Assembly (NCBI GenBank): GCA_033064195.1
Contig: JARBJD010000018.1
Span: 372,001-436,000, forward strand
DNA length: 64,000 nucleotides
DNA from: Blattamonas nauphoetae
Lineage: Eukaryota; Preaxostyla; Oxymonadida
Direction of reading: 5' to 3'
The notes beneath the pieces are model-generated. The model was not told the DNA's origin. It was given only the letters and a program-made list of their open reading frames with translations, and made no database searches. How positions within the stretch are numbered: position 1 is the stretch's first letter; each line of letters begins with the position of its first letter. This document shows positions 23,253 to 34,062 of this stretch, one piece after another. A program made the position numbers and the translations under genes.

Positions 23253-23746
23253 ACATTGAGTCTTTCTTTGCTCATGGATTAGGTCGTGTCGCCATCGTCT
23301 TCAGGCTCTCATCCAGAAAGGATAAAAACGAGAACGAACGATGGATTTGGGTCTCGTGTCGGAGGAAGCCCACCACAATGGTTGCGAGCGGTCGAATATC
23401 GAAAGAGACTGACTTCGAAATGCACCACTTTCTGGAGTGTGTCGTCAATCGGGAGAACATCCTGTTGGTCAGCAGGAACATTCGACGATGGACGAAAGAG
23501 GAGGACATCCGACGAAGGACGAAAGAGGAGATGAGGATGACACGGCGATCGTTTCGTCTCATCTCTCCATGTTCGCTCATCTGAGTTTGGTGGATGAGTG
23601 GGAGGGACAGTCAGACACTCCACCAACTCCAATCACGACACAGCCAGTTTCAACGCGAAGAGGTGAGAAGTATTGGATACGACGAGATGCAGCTTAACAC
23701 AAGTGGAAGAGTGAGGAACGTGGGTTCGTCCGATGACAAACCTTCA
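23253..23746. other. Conserved 3' flank of the ARM-like gene that ends at 23747
   Basis: Read on the minus strand, 23746 to about 23530 matches the DNA after the stop of the copy at 55781 (gattggagttggtggagtgt and gagcgaacatggagagatga blocks) and, more loosely, after 62463. The homologous unit therefore extends at least 200-250 bp past the stop codon. No separate gene is supported. Confidence 0.55.
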
Positions 23747-26615
23747 TCAGAGCTCGTCCAAATTGAATGCAAACTTGACTCTGAATCGGCTCGCAAAAGA
23801 TAGCAGTTTCTGATTGGTGCCCACTTCGATCCCCACCACTCGCAGTTCGAACACATCGTCCCACCCTTCTTCTCTCAAAACCACTTCTCGTCTCTTCTGC
23901 CGCTCTCGCTTGTCTTGATTCCATTCCCATGTTCTGCTCAACATGCTCTGGAAGACAAACTTGAATTGGCTTTCGTTCTCCATCTTGACCATCGTTCGCA
24001 CTTCCCATTTCACAAGTTCTGACACAATGTCGGTGTCGAGTTCGTCGGATCGGAGCTCCATGTTGGTGATGTGAATGTGGATCCATCTGAGGTGATTTTC
24101 GAAGTGAAAGTTGTCTTCTTCCTCCAGAACGAGTTTGTCCGAATTGTGGAAGATCAACTTGATGAACTGTTGGACTGGTTGAAAAACAGAAACACGAATG
24201 AGAGGATATTGTTCGAATTGTTCTTCTTCATCGTCTCTCATTGGATCAAGCATGGTGGAGATGAATTTTGTGAGATGAAAAAGAGTTTTGGACTCCGAGA
24301 GAGGAAAAGAAATAAAATCGACTGCTTTAAACATCTGACTAACGAGATCCGCTGATATGAACTGTTGCCTCATCTTTCCATAGCGATTAACGATATTGGT
24401 GATGGCATCAAGGGTGTTCTCTCTGATTCCCTGGTGAGTGAGTTTGAGAGAGTTGAGGATGAGGTCAGGGAAGGATGTAAGGCTGATGATGATTCTTCGG
24501 AAGTTTTTTTGGTGGGAACCTGCGCTTTTGGATGTCACTTCGACGATGATTCCCCAAGTGTGCATTTCGCATGCATACCAATCTCGGGTATGGTCACCCC
24601 ATTTACTAGATTCCACTTCACATTATAAACAAAGTTAGAGAACCATTTTTGTGAAATGAGGGCTTGTTAATGAAATTGGGACACCACGATCCTCTGTTTC
24701 GAACAACCTTTTCTCCATTGAAAGGACTTTATTTGATCCAATTCGACAAAAAACCAATATTGAGAGTATGTGAGACGAACTGAACGATACAAAAAAAGGG
24801 AAAAATGCCCTTGGAATGATTTGATGGATTCAGATCAATCCCCATACTTTCGTCCTGACCACATCAAATCCTGATTTCATTCCAAGGGCATTTTTCCCTT
24901 TTTTTGTATCGTTCAGTTCGTCTCACATACTCTCAATATTGGTTTTTTGTCGAATTGGATCAAATAAAGTCCTTTCAATGGAGAAAAGGTTGTTCGAAAC
25001 AGAGGATCGTGGTGTCCCAATTTCATTAACAAGCCCTCATTTCACAAAAATGGTTCTCTAACTTTGTTTATAATGTGAAGTGGAATCTAGTAAATGGGGT
25101 GACCATACCCGAGATTGGTATGCATGCGACTCGCTCAAGTTTTGTTCAGAAAAATTTCACACTCGCTCCGAAGTACTTTCAGAGAACTAGTCATTTGTGG
25201 GTCAATTCCAGAAACCAATGGAGTTGTTGGAGAAGAGTCGGAGGGAAGAGAAGCTATCAGATTGTCGATGGTTGAAATGATCTTGAGAATCGTTGCGAGA
25301 GCATCGTCCAAAAAGATAATGCTATCAGTATAAATCATGTCAACATCCTGAAATAACGACTAATGATGGAAAGAATGAAAACACACTTCGATTGGGGTAG
25401 TTCTTTTGACACGAATTGTTGTGACGAATGACGAATATGAACAGTACTGAAGGGAACGTGTGATGAAAAACTGATCATCTTTCGTGAGCTGTATGTATTT
25501 TGGGAGGTGGGAAAGATCGGTTGGAAGATATCTTTCGATCTCAGAGAGAACGATTCGTAATCTCGTTCTCAGAGCAGTCAGGAATGAGAAGCCAGAATAT
25601 TGTTGGTGTGGGGAAGACAATGGGAAGATTGGTGAGGGGAGATGTGTGAGAGCAGATAGAGATCGTTGAGCGACAGAGTAAAGAGTCCAGAGAGCAAGTG
25701 TGGCGATTCTGAGATGAGGGAAGAGAGAAATCCGAGCCAAAGTGGTGATAACTGCAGATGGAGGCGATGATTCTCCGATTTTGTTGAATGTGGAAATGAT
25801 CAAGTTTTTACCAAGGAGAAAAAGCGAGTTGGCGATTTCAGGTTCAAAAAAGAGTGATTCCATGCAAGAACAACACTGAAAACAAAATGAAGAAGATGAA
25901 AGAATGAAACACACTGATTCTAATGCAGCACATGAAGACCAATCTCCAAAATGCCTGATCACGAAAGAAGCGATTTCAGACGAAAGCGAATAGCGAACGA
26001 ACGAGGGCGATTTCGAATCTGAAAGAAAGCAAGAAAGCAAGAAATGAAGACATCCATCATCACGACCAAGAAAACCACAAACAAAGAATCGAAACCAATT
26101 TCATCAGTTCAGCCTGAAATCAAAGCCACAATCATCAATCAACAAAACAGAAAACGAGACCACAAGTCCAGCTGAGTGCGCGACACAACACAGTGGAGAC
26201 AGATATCGACACCAATCATCGAAACTGTCATCCGATCCACTTTCTGAGAGGCTTTCTGAAACAATCCAAACAGTCAACAAATCGACGAAGAAAACAAGAA
26301 TACACACCAGATGCCACTATCTGCAATGTTCGAAGTGCGTCAGCAACAATATCTTCATTATCACAGTGCAATACTTCGAGAAGTGATGAAATATTGAACT
26401 GAGAACGAGAGAGATGAAAAACGAAATCAACGAACCTGATTCCAACTGGATGTATCGCTCAAAACACTCGGCGAGAGATCAACTCTCAGAATAGACAGTT
26501 CTGAAGTCATAGAAGAGTCACCTGATCCGTTAGTTTCGAGTGGATATCTGTTGAGATGAATTATGGGTTGATTCTTCGAAACCACAATTGCCCATCTTCG
26601 ACCACAGTCACTCAC
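23747..26615 (-). pseudogene. ARM-like repeat family gene split by a foldback element
   Basis: Minus-strand gene with the family's exon order: leader exon from about 26615 (ETNGSGDSSMTSE), the CDNEDI-type exon near 26390-26310, the SDDSFDDWCRYLSPLCC exon near 26240-26170, then the long helical exons 25870-25400 and 25338-25141. A 39-nt intron (GTGTGTTTT to TTTCAG, about 25386-25348) contains a TAG in this copy, which shows that it must be spliced. The frame continues at 24554 after the foldback insert. Removing 24560-25135 and one CAAGT gives SECEIFLNKTWGIIVEVT, the same length as the intact SECEGFVSDGWGFF-type block. The C-terminal 260 codons are open to 23747. The insertion is the only clear lesion I see. 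Confidence 0.75.
24560..25135. mobile_element. Foldback element, 576 bp, perfect ~250-bp arms
   Basis: Left arm from GCATGCATACCAATCTCGGG (24570) to about 24820 is, by direct reading, identical in reverse complement to 24880-25128, with a spacer of roughly 60 bases (cagatcaatccccatacttt region). CAAGT flanks both sides (24555-24559, 25136-25140) and the host reading frame is restored when one copy is removed. The outermost few bases of each end are imperfect inverted repeats. There is no coding capacity, so any transposase would act in trans. Confidence 0.85.
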
Positions 26616-26800
26616 TCAAAATGCGAGACTCCAACTCTTTTCGCCTGTATCTTCAAAGATGATGTAAAAACGATGAAATGTCGTGATGAATCCAAAAATG
26701 AGGAAATAAATGAAATGGAGTGTTGTTTCGAAAGTTGATTATGAACAATCGACGATTGAAGAGTCATTCAGCGACATCTGTTCATTCTTCATCCGACTTG

Positions 26801-27801
26801 TTAGAAGACGAGAGCAGGAACGACATAGAGAGCAGCAATCACAGAAGACACACTCCTTCCACGCTCCTCGAAGGCTATCAGTTGGTTGGTGATGACGAGG
26901 TCGGGTGTGATGGTCAGAAACAAAAACACTTCGCTCTTCGCCTGGATCCTGCAGTCGTCGAACACGTACTCCACAGCGAGCGAGCCAGCAGCGGGAGTCC
27001 ACTTGAACTCGTCGCTCCTGTCGAGTTTGAAGGGCGTGGAAGCGATGTCGTCGTCGGGTGTGAACAAGGCGAGCGTGAGGGTGTTGGTGGCGTCGTCGGG
27101 GAGAGTGGCGGGGAGGAGTTCGTGCAGCAGTGTCAGCACAACCACATCCTTCGCTTCGATCGGCCTCGTCTTGTGAGCTCTGTTGAGCTTCGTTGAACCA
27201 ACCAGGCCGGACGTGTCGAAGGGCGTGAATCTGCTCGGATGGCAAGTGAATCCCGTGCACACGATGTCGAGCGGGACTCCTCTTCGGAACTTGCCTTTCG
27301 TGTGCTCACTCGACAGCTCGATGTCTGTGCTGAATGACGTGGAGCCAGATGCGATTGGGGCGGCGATCGTCGTTCGTGGACTTGCGAAGACGTCGGAGAA
27401 CTCGACAGACAGGACAAGGTCGGTCTCTGTGGGAGTGGGCAGGCTGCAGGTGACAGTGTAGTGTGTCATGCCGTGGAGGACGAAAGAGACGATGAGCTGT
27501 GGAGGAGAGTCGAGCTTGACAGACACACTTGTGGTCCTCCTTTCGACGGAGCAGCGTCGTTCCCATAATCACTGAGGTCGAACAAAGTGTCCCACTGCCA
27601 ATCGCCTTTCTCACCGATGTTTGGGATGGGAATGTCGAGATGTGTTTGAGTCTCATCATGAGTGGCAGTTTTGGCGAGGCCGTCAACGTCACTGATCACT
27701 CCATCTTTTGGCGGATGATCCGGATCGTTGGGGGCGCGGAAGTTGGAAGCTGAAAGAAGAGGGAGAAGGAAGAGCATTTCAAATGAATTTTGGGGATCCA
27801 T
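26801..27801 (-). CDS. Secreted beta-sandwich-like protein, copy 2 (shorter)
   Basis: Paralogue of 21967-23228, starting at ATG 27801 (MDPQNSFEMLFLLPLLSAS, signal peptide). Relative to copy 1 it lacks about 40 residues after the KTAT block, and its C-terminus ends early, at EERGRSVSSVIAALYVV, where copy 1 continues for about 70 more residues; beyond 26838 the two are unrelated. The frame change at the exon 1/exon 2 join is the same as in copy 1. It sits between the ARM-like gene and the hAT gene on the same strand as copy 1. It may be a truncated, converted copy rather than a functional gene. Confidence 0.5.
26838..27606. repeat. Near-identical duplicated tract (partner 22170-22937)
   Basis: Same orientation as its partner, about 4.67 kb apart; see the partner entry for the comparison. 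Confidence 0.8.
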
Positions 27802-27891
27802 ACCCTGTTTTCGAGTTTGATCATGGATTGGGTTTGTTGGAGAACAGCTGCATATGACAGGATTTTCAGGAGGAGGAGTAAGGATGAGCAA

Positions 27892-28367
27892 CGGACGGAC
27901 AAAACAAGAGTTTCTTCGGACATCGGACAGAGGTCATGTCCAATCTGAGATAATTCAATTCTTGCAACGTGACTACCTGTGAATAACCCTCCATTCGAGT
28001 TTAAACACTTTTTAAATCATGATATTGTTCAAAATTTGTCCATAAATAGAGATTAGAAACATGAATTGAGAATTCGGACAAAATGACCCATTAATTGTTT
28101 AAATGTCCAACCATGTCCGATCTTGGACAATCTCTCCTGTATTGAAAAAAAGAATGATTTGAATTTCTTTATTATCCAATCGTGATCAATTGAAAACGGA
28201 CATAACTGTCCAGTCCCGGACATCGGACGATCAACCCACGCGACAGTTTTTGATTCGAACTCGAATCGGAAGGTAACTTCTTCATCAGTTTCAACTTCGC
28301 ACTCGTTAAGATTTTCAACTCTTTCAGCCATCAGAACAGAGATCTATGCACAAAAAACATTTCACTC
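27892..28367. other. Spacer upstream of the hAT gene, rich in GGACAT/GTCCGA words
   Basis: Repeated inverted words (catgtcc, ggacatcgg, tgtccg) occur at 27905-27945, 28090-28130 and 28195-28230 and recur at 33990-34040. They could be subterminal transposase-binding repeats, but I found no matching ends with an 8-bp duplication. A minus-strand frame of 92 residues (28331-28053) starts with a plausible ATG but has no recognisable domain. Confidence 0.4.
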
Positions 28368-31157
28368 ATGAGATCGAAATCAATTCGAAAAAAACAATTC
28401 ACAACGCAACTGGTCTTCTCTTTTCTCATTAACTCGTCACCATTTGAAGAAAAAGACATTATCCGCCATCCTCATAATCAATCTCTCATCATTACAAGAG
28501 TTGAGAGGAAAACAAGTGGCGGAAGAGCCTATGCGAAATACTATCGCTTAAACCTCCGAACGAAATCTTTATGCGCCGACAAAAAAGATTTTCAATGTCT
28601 CAGTCTGGATAAAAATGGGAGCTTATGCCGCTTCTATGGTCGTGGAACCCTCACTTCTTTCGATGCTCATCAATGTCGGTTCAACCCATCATCCACCCAA
28701 ACAATATCCGCGCTCATTGAAGCAGGTCATAGGAGGACAATCGAAGAAGCACAGAATCATGAGAGAGATTCTCAACTCTCTCAGGTTGAGCAGTCAGTTC
28801 TTGTATTCTTTGCCCGATCCGGAACACCATTCAGGACGGTTGAAGACAATGGGTTTGTAAAAATGGAAGAATCGCTCATCAAACTTGGTCAAAGGTTTCC
28901 CAACAGGCCCACTTCTGAACTTCTTCCTCAAACATCTCGATTCTCACTCTCCCGAAACATGGTCAAACTATCGGAACAACTTCGAGAAACATCTTGTGAT
29001 GTGACGTCCACTGTGTCAATGTGCGTCGATGGGGTGACACCACCAGCTGGTCACGAACACACACACGTGTTCGTTCTTACAGATCCAAGTCAACAATCTT
29101 TCCCTCGTTTTCACTCCATTCGGGAAATATCAGCGAGCGGCATTGATTCTGCCACTGCTATCCTTGATGAAGTGAGGAATCTATATGAAACTGGAGTGCG
29201 GATCCACTGCTTCGTAACGGATGGAGGCTCTGGATACGTATCGGTGTTTCATCCGAACACTGAAGCGAGAAGGGAGATGCTGCTTCAGCCATTGTCCGAG
29301 TTGTATGGTTTCGTACCACTTCATTTCCAGTGTTGGGCCCACAAACTGAACACAGCCCTTCGTCATCTTCACTCTCGATCAGTTCTCCTTCGAGCATCAC
29401 TCGAACTTCTTTCCACTTTTTCCGAGACTGTACCAATCTCCAAAACAGATGTCCCCAATCCGCCAAAGTTCATCGGCTCGCGTTGGATTTCGTGCGGCCC
29501 GATTGTTCAATGGTACAGAGCGAACCGTCAATCGCTTTCGACATTGATGGCTCTATCCGACAGTGAACTCCATTTTATGGACCTCCTTCACGACTTGATT
29601 AACCCTCTCTTCAATACAGTTGGCATTTTAGAGAGGAATCCCATGTCGATTGCAAACTCACCACCACTCCTCACAAACCTCGTCTATCTGTTGTGCTCCC
29701 TTGCACAAAGTGTGCACTCTGTCTCATTTCAATGGGCCAATCTCATCAACGACTTGGCCACCGAGGTGTGTCGACTCACTCTCCTCGATGACGACGGGTA
29801 CGCAGCCATTCTCGGATACTCTCTGACGTCGTGTGGGAGAGAGGCGTATCAAGGCAGAACTTTCTTGACTTGTGTGGACGGTCTGATATCAGAATGGCAC
29901 CGACCTAGTCGGCCAGAACACTGGGATGAAGCATTCATCAACAGGCTTCGAACTAAGTTGCAACGGACGACAAAGAATCGAGAGGAATCCGAAGTAGAAA
30001 TGGAGAGTGAAGAGGATGATGAGGATACAGTGGCAATCCATTCCATTGAACAAGCTCGACAGAGAAAGAGGGAGTCTTGGAGAACTTGCCTTGACGAGAG
30101 GTCCTCGATGAGGAGAAGTGATGATGACGAAATCATTCTACTCGTACAACCAGGTGATTCTGCCTCGAAAGGAGTCGAAGTGGCTGTTGAAATTGATGAA
30201 GTGGTCCGATTCACCCGTCCACTGGCCAGTTCCTTCATTCCGCAATTAACACAAACCAGCTCAATGGTCGCAAACCTCGAAATCCTTCTCGAATCCACCT
30301 TCCCCAAGGCACAAAAGGAAGAAATAGATCGGAATTTGTCTACCTATGAAGTGTGGCTTGAAGGAGGAACAGTTCCGAACCAACACCGTTTGATGAGAAG
30401 CAGTCTCGACTTTTGGAAGAAGGAAGTCGAAACTGAAGACTCGGAATTCTATCATCTTGCATTTCTCGCAGACACGTTGCTCCGTACTCCTCCAACCCAA
30501 GCAGCAGCCGAAAGGACAATCAAGGTTGTGAAGCGCCATGCTTCCCTCAAACGTCCCCGGTTGTCGTCCAAAACGAATGACGCCATTCTTCGAGTTGCTT
30601 CTCTGCCTGAATCCTTTCACAGCCTACCACCAATAGAAAAGAGAAAACGAGATGAGTCCTCCAAGCAGATGGAGTTACGTGTGAATGGTGGCAGTGATTC
30701 GAAATCCATTCGAACTGATCCAAGATCTCTGGATGAAATCCGATTCGACGCGAGATATGCGAGATGTTGGACTAGGGGCGACTCTGTGACCAATGGTTCC
30801 TGCTTCTACCACTCCATTCTTCTTCTCCTCCCCGATGTTGACATTTCTGTTTCCGAGCTTAGAAGACAAACGGTGGAATATATGAATCAGAACAGAGAGT
30901 CGATCGATGTTGATACGTTTCTACACGACTGGGAGAACAGAATGAGCGAGAACCTTCTCCAAACCACCCCAGTTGAGATGTGGGAAATAGTTGCTGTGTC
31001 CCACCTTCTCCAGAGACAGATCATCATCCATTCCAGTTGCATGAGGCCGATTGCAACGATGCTTCAACCATCACAAGTCGTTCGCCAACAACCAGCTCTT
31101 CGTGTTGCCTATGTTAATGGGAATCATTATCAGCCGATGATTCCAGTAGCCAAGTAA
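28368..31157 (+). CDS. hAT-type transposase with C-terminal OTU-like cysteine protease domain
   Basis: A single 929-codon open frame. Catalytic DDE elements of hAT transposases are visible: first Asp in SMCVDGVTPP (about residue 220), second in CFVTDGGSGYVSV (about 283), then the insertion-domain start CWAHKLN (about 322) and the C-terminal dimerisation region LLRTPPTQAAAERTIKVVKR with its Glu at about 713. After a basic linker, residues about 800-925 resemble an OTU cysteine protease: GDSVTNGSCFYHSILLLL with the nucleophile Cys at about 810, a helical middle with WEIVAVSHLL, and NGNHYQPM with the catalytic-type His at about 918. The N-terminus lacks a clear BED zinc finger. The frame is intact, so the gene is recent or maintained. 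I could not define terminal repeats, so domestication is possible. Confidence 0.85.
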   Translation: MRSKSIRKKQFTTQLVFSFLINSSPFEEKDIIRHPHNQSLIITRVERKTSGGRAYAKYYRLNLRTKSLCADKKDFQCLSLDKNGSLCRFYGRGTLTSFDAHQCRFNPSSTQTISALIEAGHRRTIEEAQNHERDSQLSQVEQSVLVFFARSGTPFRTVEDNGFVKMEESLIKLGQRFPNRPTSELLPQTSRFSLSRNMVKLSEQLRETSCDVTSTVSMCVDGVTPPAGHEHTHVFVLTDPSQQSFPRFHSIREISASGIDSATAILDEVRNLYETGVRIHCFVTDGGSGYVSVFHPNTEARREMLLQPLSELYGFVPLHFQCWAHKLNTALRHLHSRSVLLRASLELLSTFSETVPISKTDVPNPPKFIGSRWISCGPIVQWYRANRQSLSTLMALSDSELHFMDLLHDLINPLFNTVGILERNPMSIANSPPLLTNLVYLLCSLAQSVHSVSFQWANLINDLATEVCRLTLLDDDGYAAILGYSLTSCGREAYQGRTFLTCVDGLISEWHRPSRPEHWDEAFINRLRTKLQRTTKNREESEVEMESEEDDEDTVAIHSIEQARQRKRESWRTCLDERSSMRRSDDDEIILLVQPGDSASKGVEVAVEIDEVVRFTRPLASSFIPQLTQTSSMVANLEILLESTFPKAQKEEIDRNLSTYEVWLEGGTVPNQHRLMRSSLDFWKKEVETEDSEFYHLAFLADTLLRTPPTQAAAERTIKVVKRHASLKRPRLSSKTNDAILRVASLPESFHSLPPIEKRKRDESSKQMELRVNGGSDSKSIRTDPRSLDEIRFDARYARCWTRGDSVTNGSCFYHSILLLLPDVDISVSELRRQTVEYMNQNRESIDVDTFLHDWENRMSENLLQTTPVEMWEIVAVSHLLQRQIIIHSSCMRPIATMLQPSQVVRQQPALRVAYVNGNHYQPMIPVAK

Positions 31158-31173
31158 TTGAGAGAAGGGTGAT

Positions 31174-32037
31174 TCATTTCATGTTGATCAAAATGTTGAT
31201 TTGGGTCAGAACTGTTTTAGAATGGAAAGCGAAAGAGTGATCAGAGAGTGATTTAGACTCTAAGACAGCCAATCTGATTCCCAATCTCATCTCCTCCATC
31301 CCCATTCTCATCTCCTCCTTCCCCATTCTCATCTCCTCCATCCCCATTCTCATCTCCTCCTTCCCCATTCTCATCTCCTCCTTCCCCATTCTCATCTCCT
31401 CCTTCCCCATTCTCATCTCCTCCTTCCCCATTCTCATCTCCTCCTTCCCCATTCTCATCTCCTCCTTCCCCATTCTCATCTCCTCCTTCCCCATTCTCAT
31501 CTCCTCCTTCCCCATTCTCATCTCCTCCTTCCCCATTCTCATCTCCTCCTTCCCTTTCTCATCTCCTCCTTCCCCATTCTCATCTCCTCCTTCCCCATTC
31601 TCATCTCCTCCTTCCCCATTCTCATCTCCTCCTTCCCCATTCTCATCTCCTCCTTCCCCATTCTCATCTCCTCCTTCCCCATTCTCATCTCCTCCTTCCC
31701 CATTCTCATCTCCTCCTTCCCCTTTCTCATCTCCTCCTTCCCCATTCTCATCTCCTCCTTCCCCATTCTCATCTCCTCCTTCCCCTTTCTCATCTCCTCC
31801 TACCCCATTCTCATCTCCTCCTTCCCTTTTCTCATGTCTCTGAAGCTTTTCCTCATCGTCTCCTTCCGTAATTTCAATCGCTTTTCTCGAACAGACAAAG
31901 TGATGTTGGTATGAAATGAAGTCGTTGCTTGAGTTCTGGGAATCTAGAAGAGAGTGAGGAAAGAACAGGGAGAGTTTTAAAGGAAATAAAATACCGAAAT
32001 GATGACTGCATGAGAGTAGAGACTCGGATCTACACAA
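31174..32037. repeat. 21-bp minisatellite (CTCATCTCCTCCTTCCCCATT), about 26 units
   Basis: The array occupies about 31285-31835. The 21-bp period gives seven-residue repeats on the minus strand (GGDENGE or, in another phase, MRMGKEE), and small indels switch the phase. A minus-strand frame of 287 codons spans the array and begins near 32037 in unrelated sequence, but its only distinctive content is the repeat, so I do not call a gene. Confidence 0.85.
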
Positions 32038-32109
32038 GAGAGGTGAAAGAAAGGTAAAAAGTGCATCTAGGAGAGTGAAAGATGAAAAAGAGCGAGAGCA
32101 GACCGGTAT

Positions 32110-33863
32110 ATGTCACAGCACGCGAGTGATCGGTTGCCGCAACGATCTCGTTCGGTTGAGGGAAGGTTCGACGATCGAGCAGGAGTTCACCTGAAGGGAA
32201 AGAGATAAAGTGATGAAAGAATGAGGAACAGAGAGAGCAAACCTGTTTGCGCTGCATAATGCCAGGGATCGGCAACGCCAACAATCGGGGATGAGTGAGG
32301 GAGGGGGCAAGATCGAGCAGGAGTTCACCTGAAGGGAAAGAGATAAAGTGATGAAAGAATGAGGAACAGAGAGAGCAAACCTGTTTGCGCTGCATAATGC
32401 CAGGGATCGGCAACGCCAACAATCGGGGATGAGTGAGGGAGGGGGCACGATCGAGCAGGAGTTCACCTGAAGGGAAAGAGATAAAGTGATGAAAGAATGA
32501 GGAACAGAGAGAGCAAACCTGTTTGCGCTGCATAATGCCAGGGATCGGCAACGCCAACAATCGGGGATGAGTGAGGGAGGGGCACGATCGAGCAGGAGTT
32601 CACCTGAAGGGAAAGAGATAAAGTGATGAAAGAATGAGGAACAGAGAGAGCAAACCTGTTTGCGCTGCATAATGCCAGGGATCGGCAACGCCAACAATCG
32701 GGGATGAGTGAGGGAGGGGCACGATCGAGCAGGAGTTCACCTGAAGGGAAAGAGATAAAGTGATGAAAGAATGAGGAACAGAGAGAGCAAACCTGTTTGC
32801 GCTGCATAATGCCAGGGATCGGCAACGCCAACAATCGGGGATGAGTGAGGGAGGGGCACGATCGAGCAGGAGTTCACCTGAAGGGAAAGAGATAAAGTGA
32901 TGAAAGAATGAGGAACAGAGAGAGCAAACCTGTTTGCGCTGCATAATGCCAGGGATCGGCAACGCCAACAATCGGGGATGAGTGAGGGAGGGGCACGATC
33001 GAGCAGGAGTTCACCTGAAGGGAAAGAGATAAAGTGATGAAAGAATGAGGAACAGAGAGAGCAAACCTGTTTGCGCTGCATAATGCCAGGGATCGGCAAC
33101 GCCAACAATCGGGGATGAGTGAGGGAGGGGGCACGATCGAGCAGGAGTTCACCTGAAGGGAAAGAGATAAAGTGATGAAAGAATGAGGAACAGAGAGAGC
33201 AAACCTGTTTGCGCTGCATAATGCCAGGGATCGGCAACGCCAACAATCGGGGATGAGTGAGGGAGGGGGCACGATCGAGCAGGAGTTCACCTGAAGGGAA
33301 AGAGATAAAGTGATGAAAGAATGAGGAACAGAGAGAGCAAACCTGTTTGCGCTGCATAATGCCAGGGATCGGCAACGCCAACAATCGGGGATGAGTGAGG
33401 GAGGGGGCACGATCGAGCAGGAGTTCACCTGAAGGGAAAGAGATAAAGTGATGAAAGAATGAGGAACAGAGAGAGCAAACCTGTTTGCGCTGCATAATGC
33501 CAGGGATCGGCAACGCCAACAATCGGGGATGAGTGAGGGAGGGGGCACGATCGAGCAGGAGTTCACCTGAAGGGAAAGAGATAAAGTGATGAAAGAATGA
33601 GGAACAGAGAGAGCAAACCTGTTTGCGCTGCATAATGCCAGGGATCGGCAACGCCAACAATCGGGGATGAGTGAGGGAGGGGGCACGATCGAGCAGGAGT
33701 TCACCTGAAGGGAAAGAGAATATGAGCAAAAGACAATGTTGAACAGAAAGAGCACACTTGGGTATGTTGTGTGATGCGAGTCGGCACCTCCCGCAACTAC
33801 GCCATGTGATTTGGGGATGGTTGTGTGTTCGCGCTGGAAAATTTGCGAATGATAAGAATGCAC
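32110..33863 (-). CDS. Putative transcribed tandem-exon locus (low confidence)
   Basis: On the minus strand a possible first exon (from 33863, MHSYHSQIFQREHTTIPKSH) ends at a donor GTGTGCTC. It is followed by 12 tandem units, each with an 85-86 nt exon-like segment starting GTGAACTCCTGC and, between them, a 52-nt segment with donor GTTTGCTCTC and a pyrimidine tract ending CCCTTCAG. The final unit diverges after 32175 and reaches a stop near 32115. Spliced exons of 85 or 86 nt do not keep frame and meet TGA in the next unit, whereas unspliced 138-bp units keep two frames open. It may be a noncoding transcript or a repeat array derived from one exon. No homology was recognised. Confidence 0.25.
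32165..33716. repeat. 137/138-bp tandem array, 12 units, each holding an intron-like module
   Basis: Unit landmarks are GATCGAGCAGGAGTTCACCT and TGTTTGCGCTGCATAATGCC. Units are almost identical and differ mainly by one G in a GGGGG run, giving 137- and 138-bp versions: the four central units (about 32585 to 32996) are 137 bp and the flanking ones 138 bp, so whole blocks seem to have been amplified. Both edges diverge within a unit. Confidence 0.9.
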
Positions 33864-33984
33864 AAGGAAAAATACTTCAGTAACTAAGAGATCAAACCCG
33901 TCTGTATTATCTTTCGTGCGGCATCACTGTTATTCTCCTCTCTTTTACTCTCCAGTTCTGATCCCACCCATTGTTTCGCCTAAT

Positions 33985-34062
33985 TTGCTTGACCTCCGAA
34001 ATAAGCGCTGTCCGAGGTCGGACAGCGCACCCCTCTGTCCGGACAATTGCTCCTCCCTAAGG
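33985..34062. promoter_or_regulatory. Cluster of perfect palindromes upstream of the 34047 gene
   Basis: Three adjacent palindromes: GCGCTGTCCGA-GG-TCGGACAGCGC (11-bp arms, two-base loop), TGTCCGGACA, and TCCTCCCTAAGGAGGA. They lie immediately 5' of, or overlap, the start of the helical-repeat gene. They may be transcription-factor sites, a hairpin in the 5' leader, or the end of a mobile element; the related GTCCGA words at 27.9-28.2 kb favour the last option slightly. Confidence 0.4.

Noticed and set aside
31174-32037. Glu/Gly-rich 287-residue protein over the 21-bp array
   Set aside because: Its content is almost only the repeat, with phase changes at indels; there is no independent sign of coding.
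32165-33716. CRISPR-like array
   Set aside because: Units are contiguous and nearly identical, with no unique spacers, and the genome is eukaryotic.
27928-34038. hAT element with CAGAGG ends around the transposase
   Set aside because: CAGAGG occurs near 27928 and inverted near 34038, but similarity fades after a few bases and the neighbouring 8-mers do not match, so the ends are not supported.
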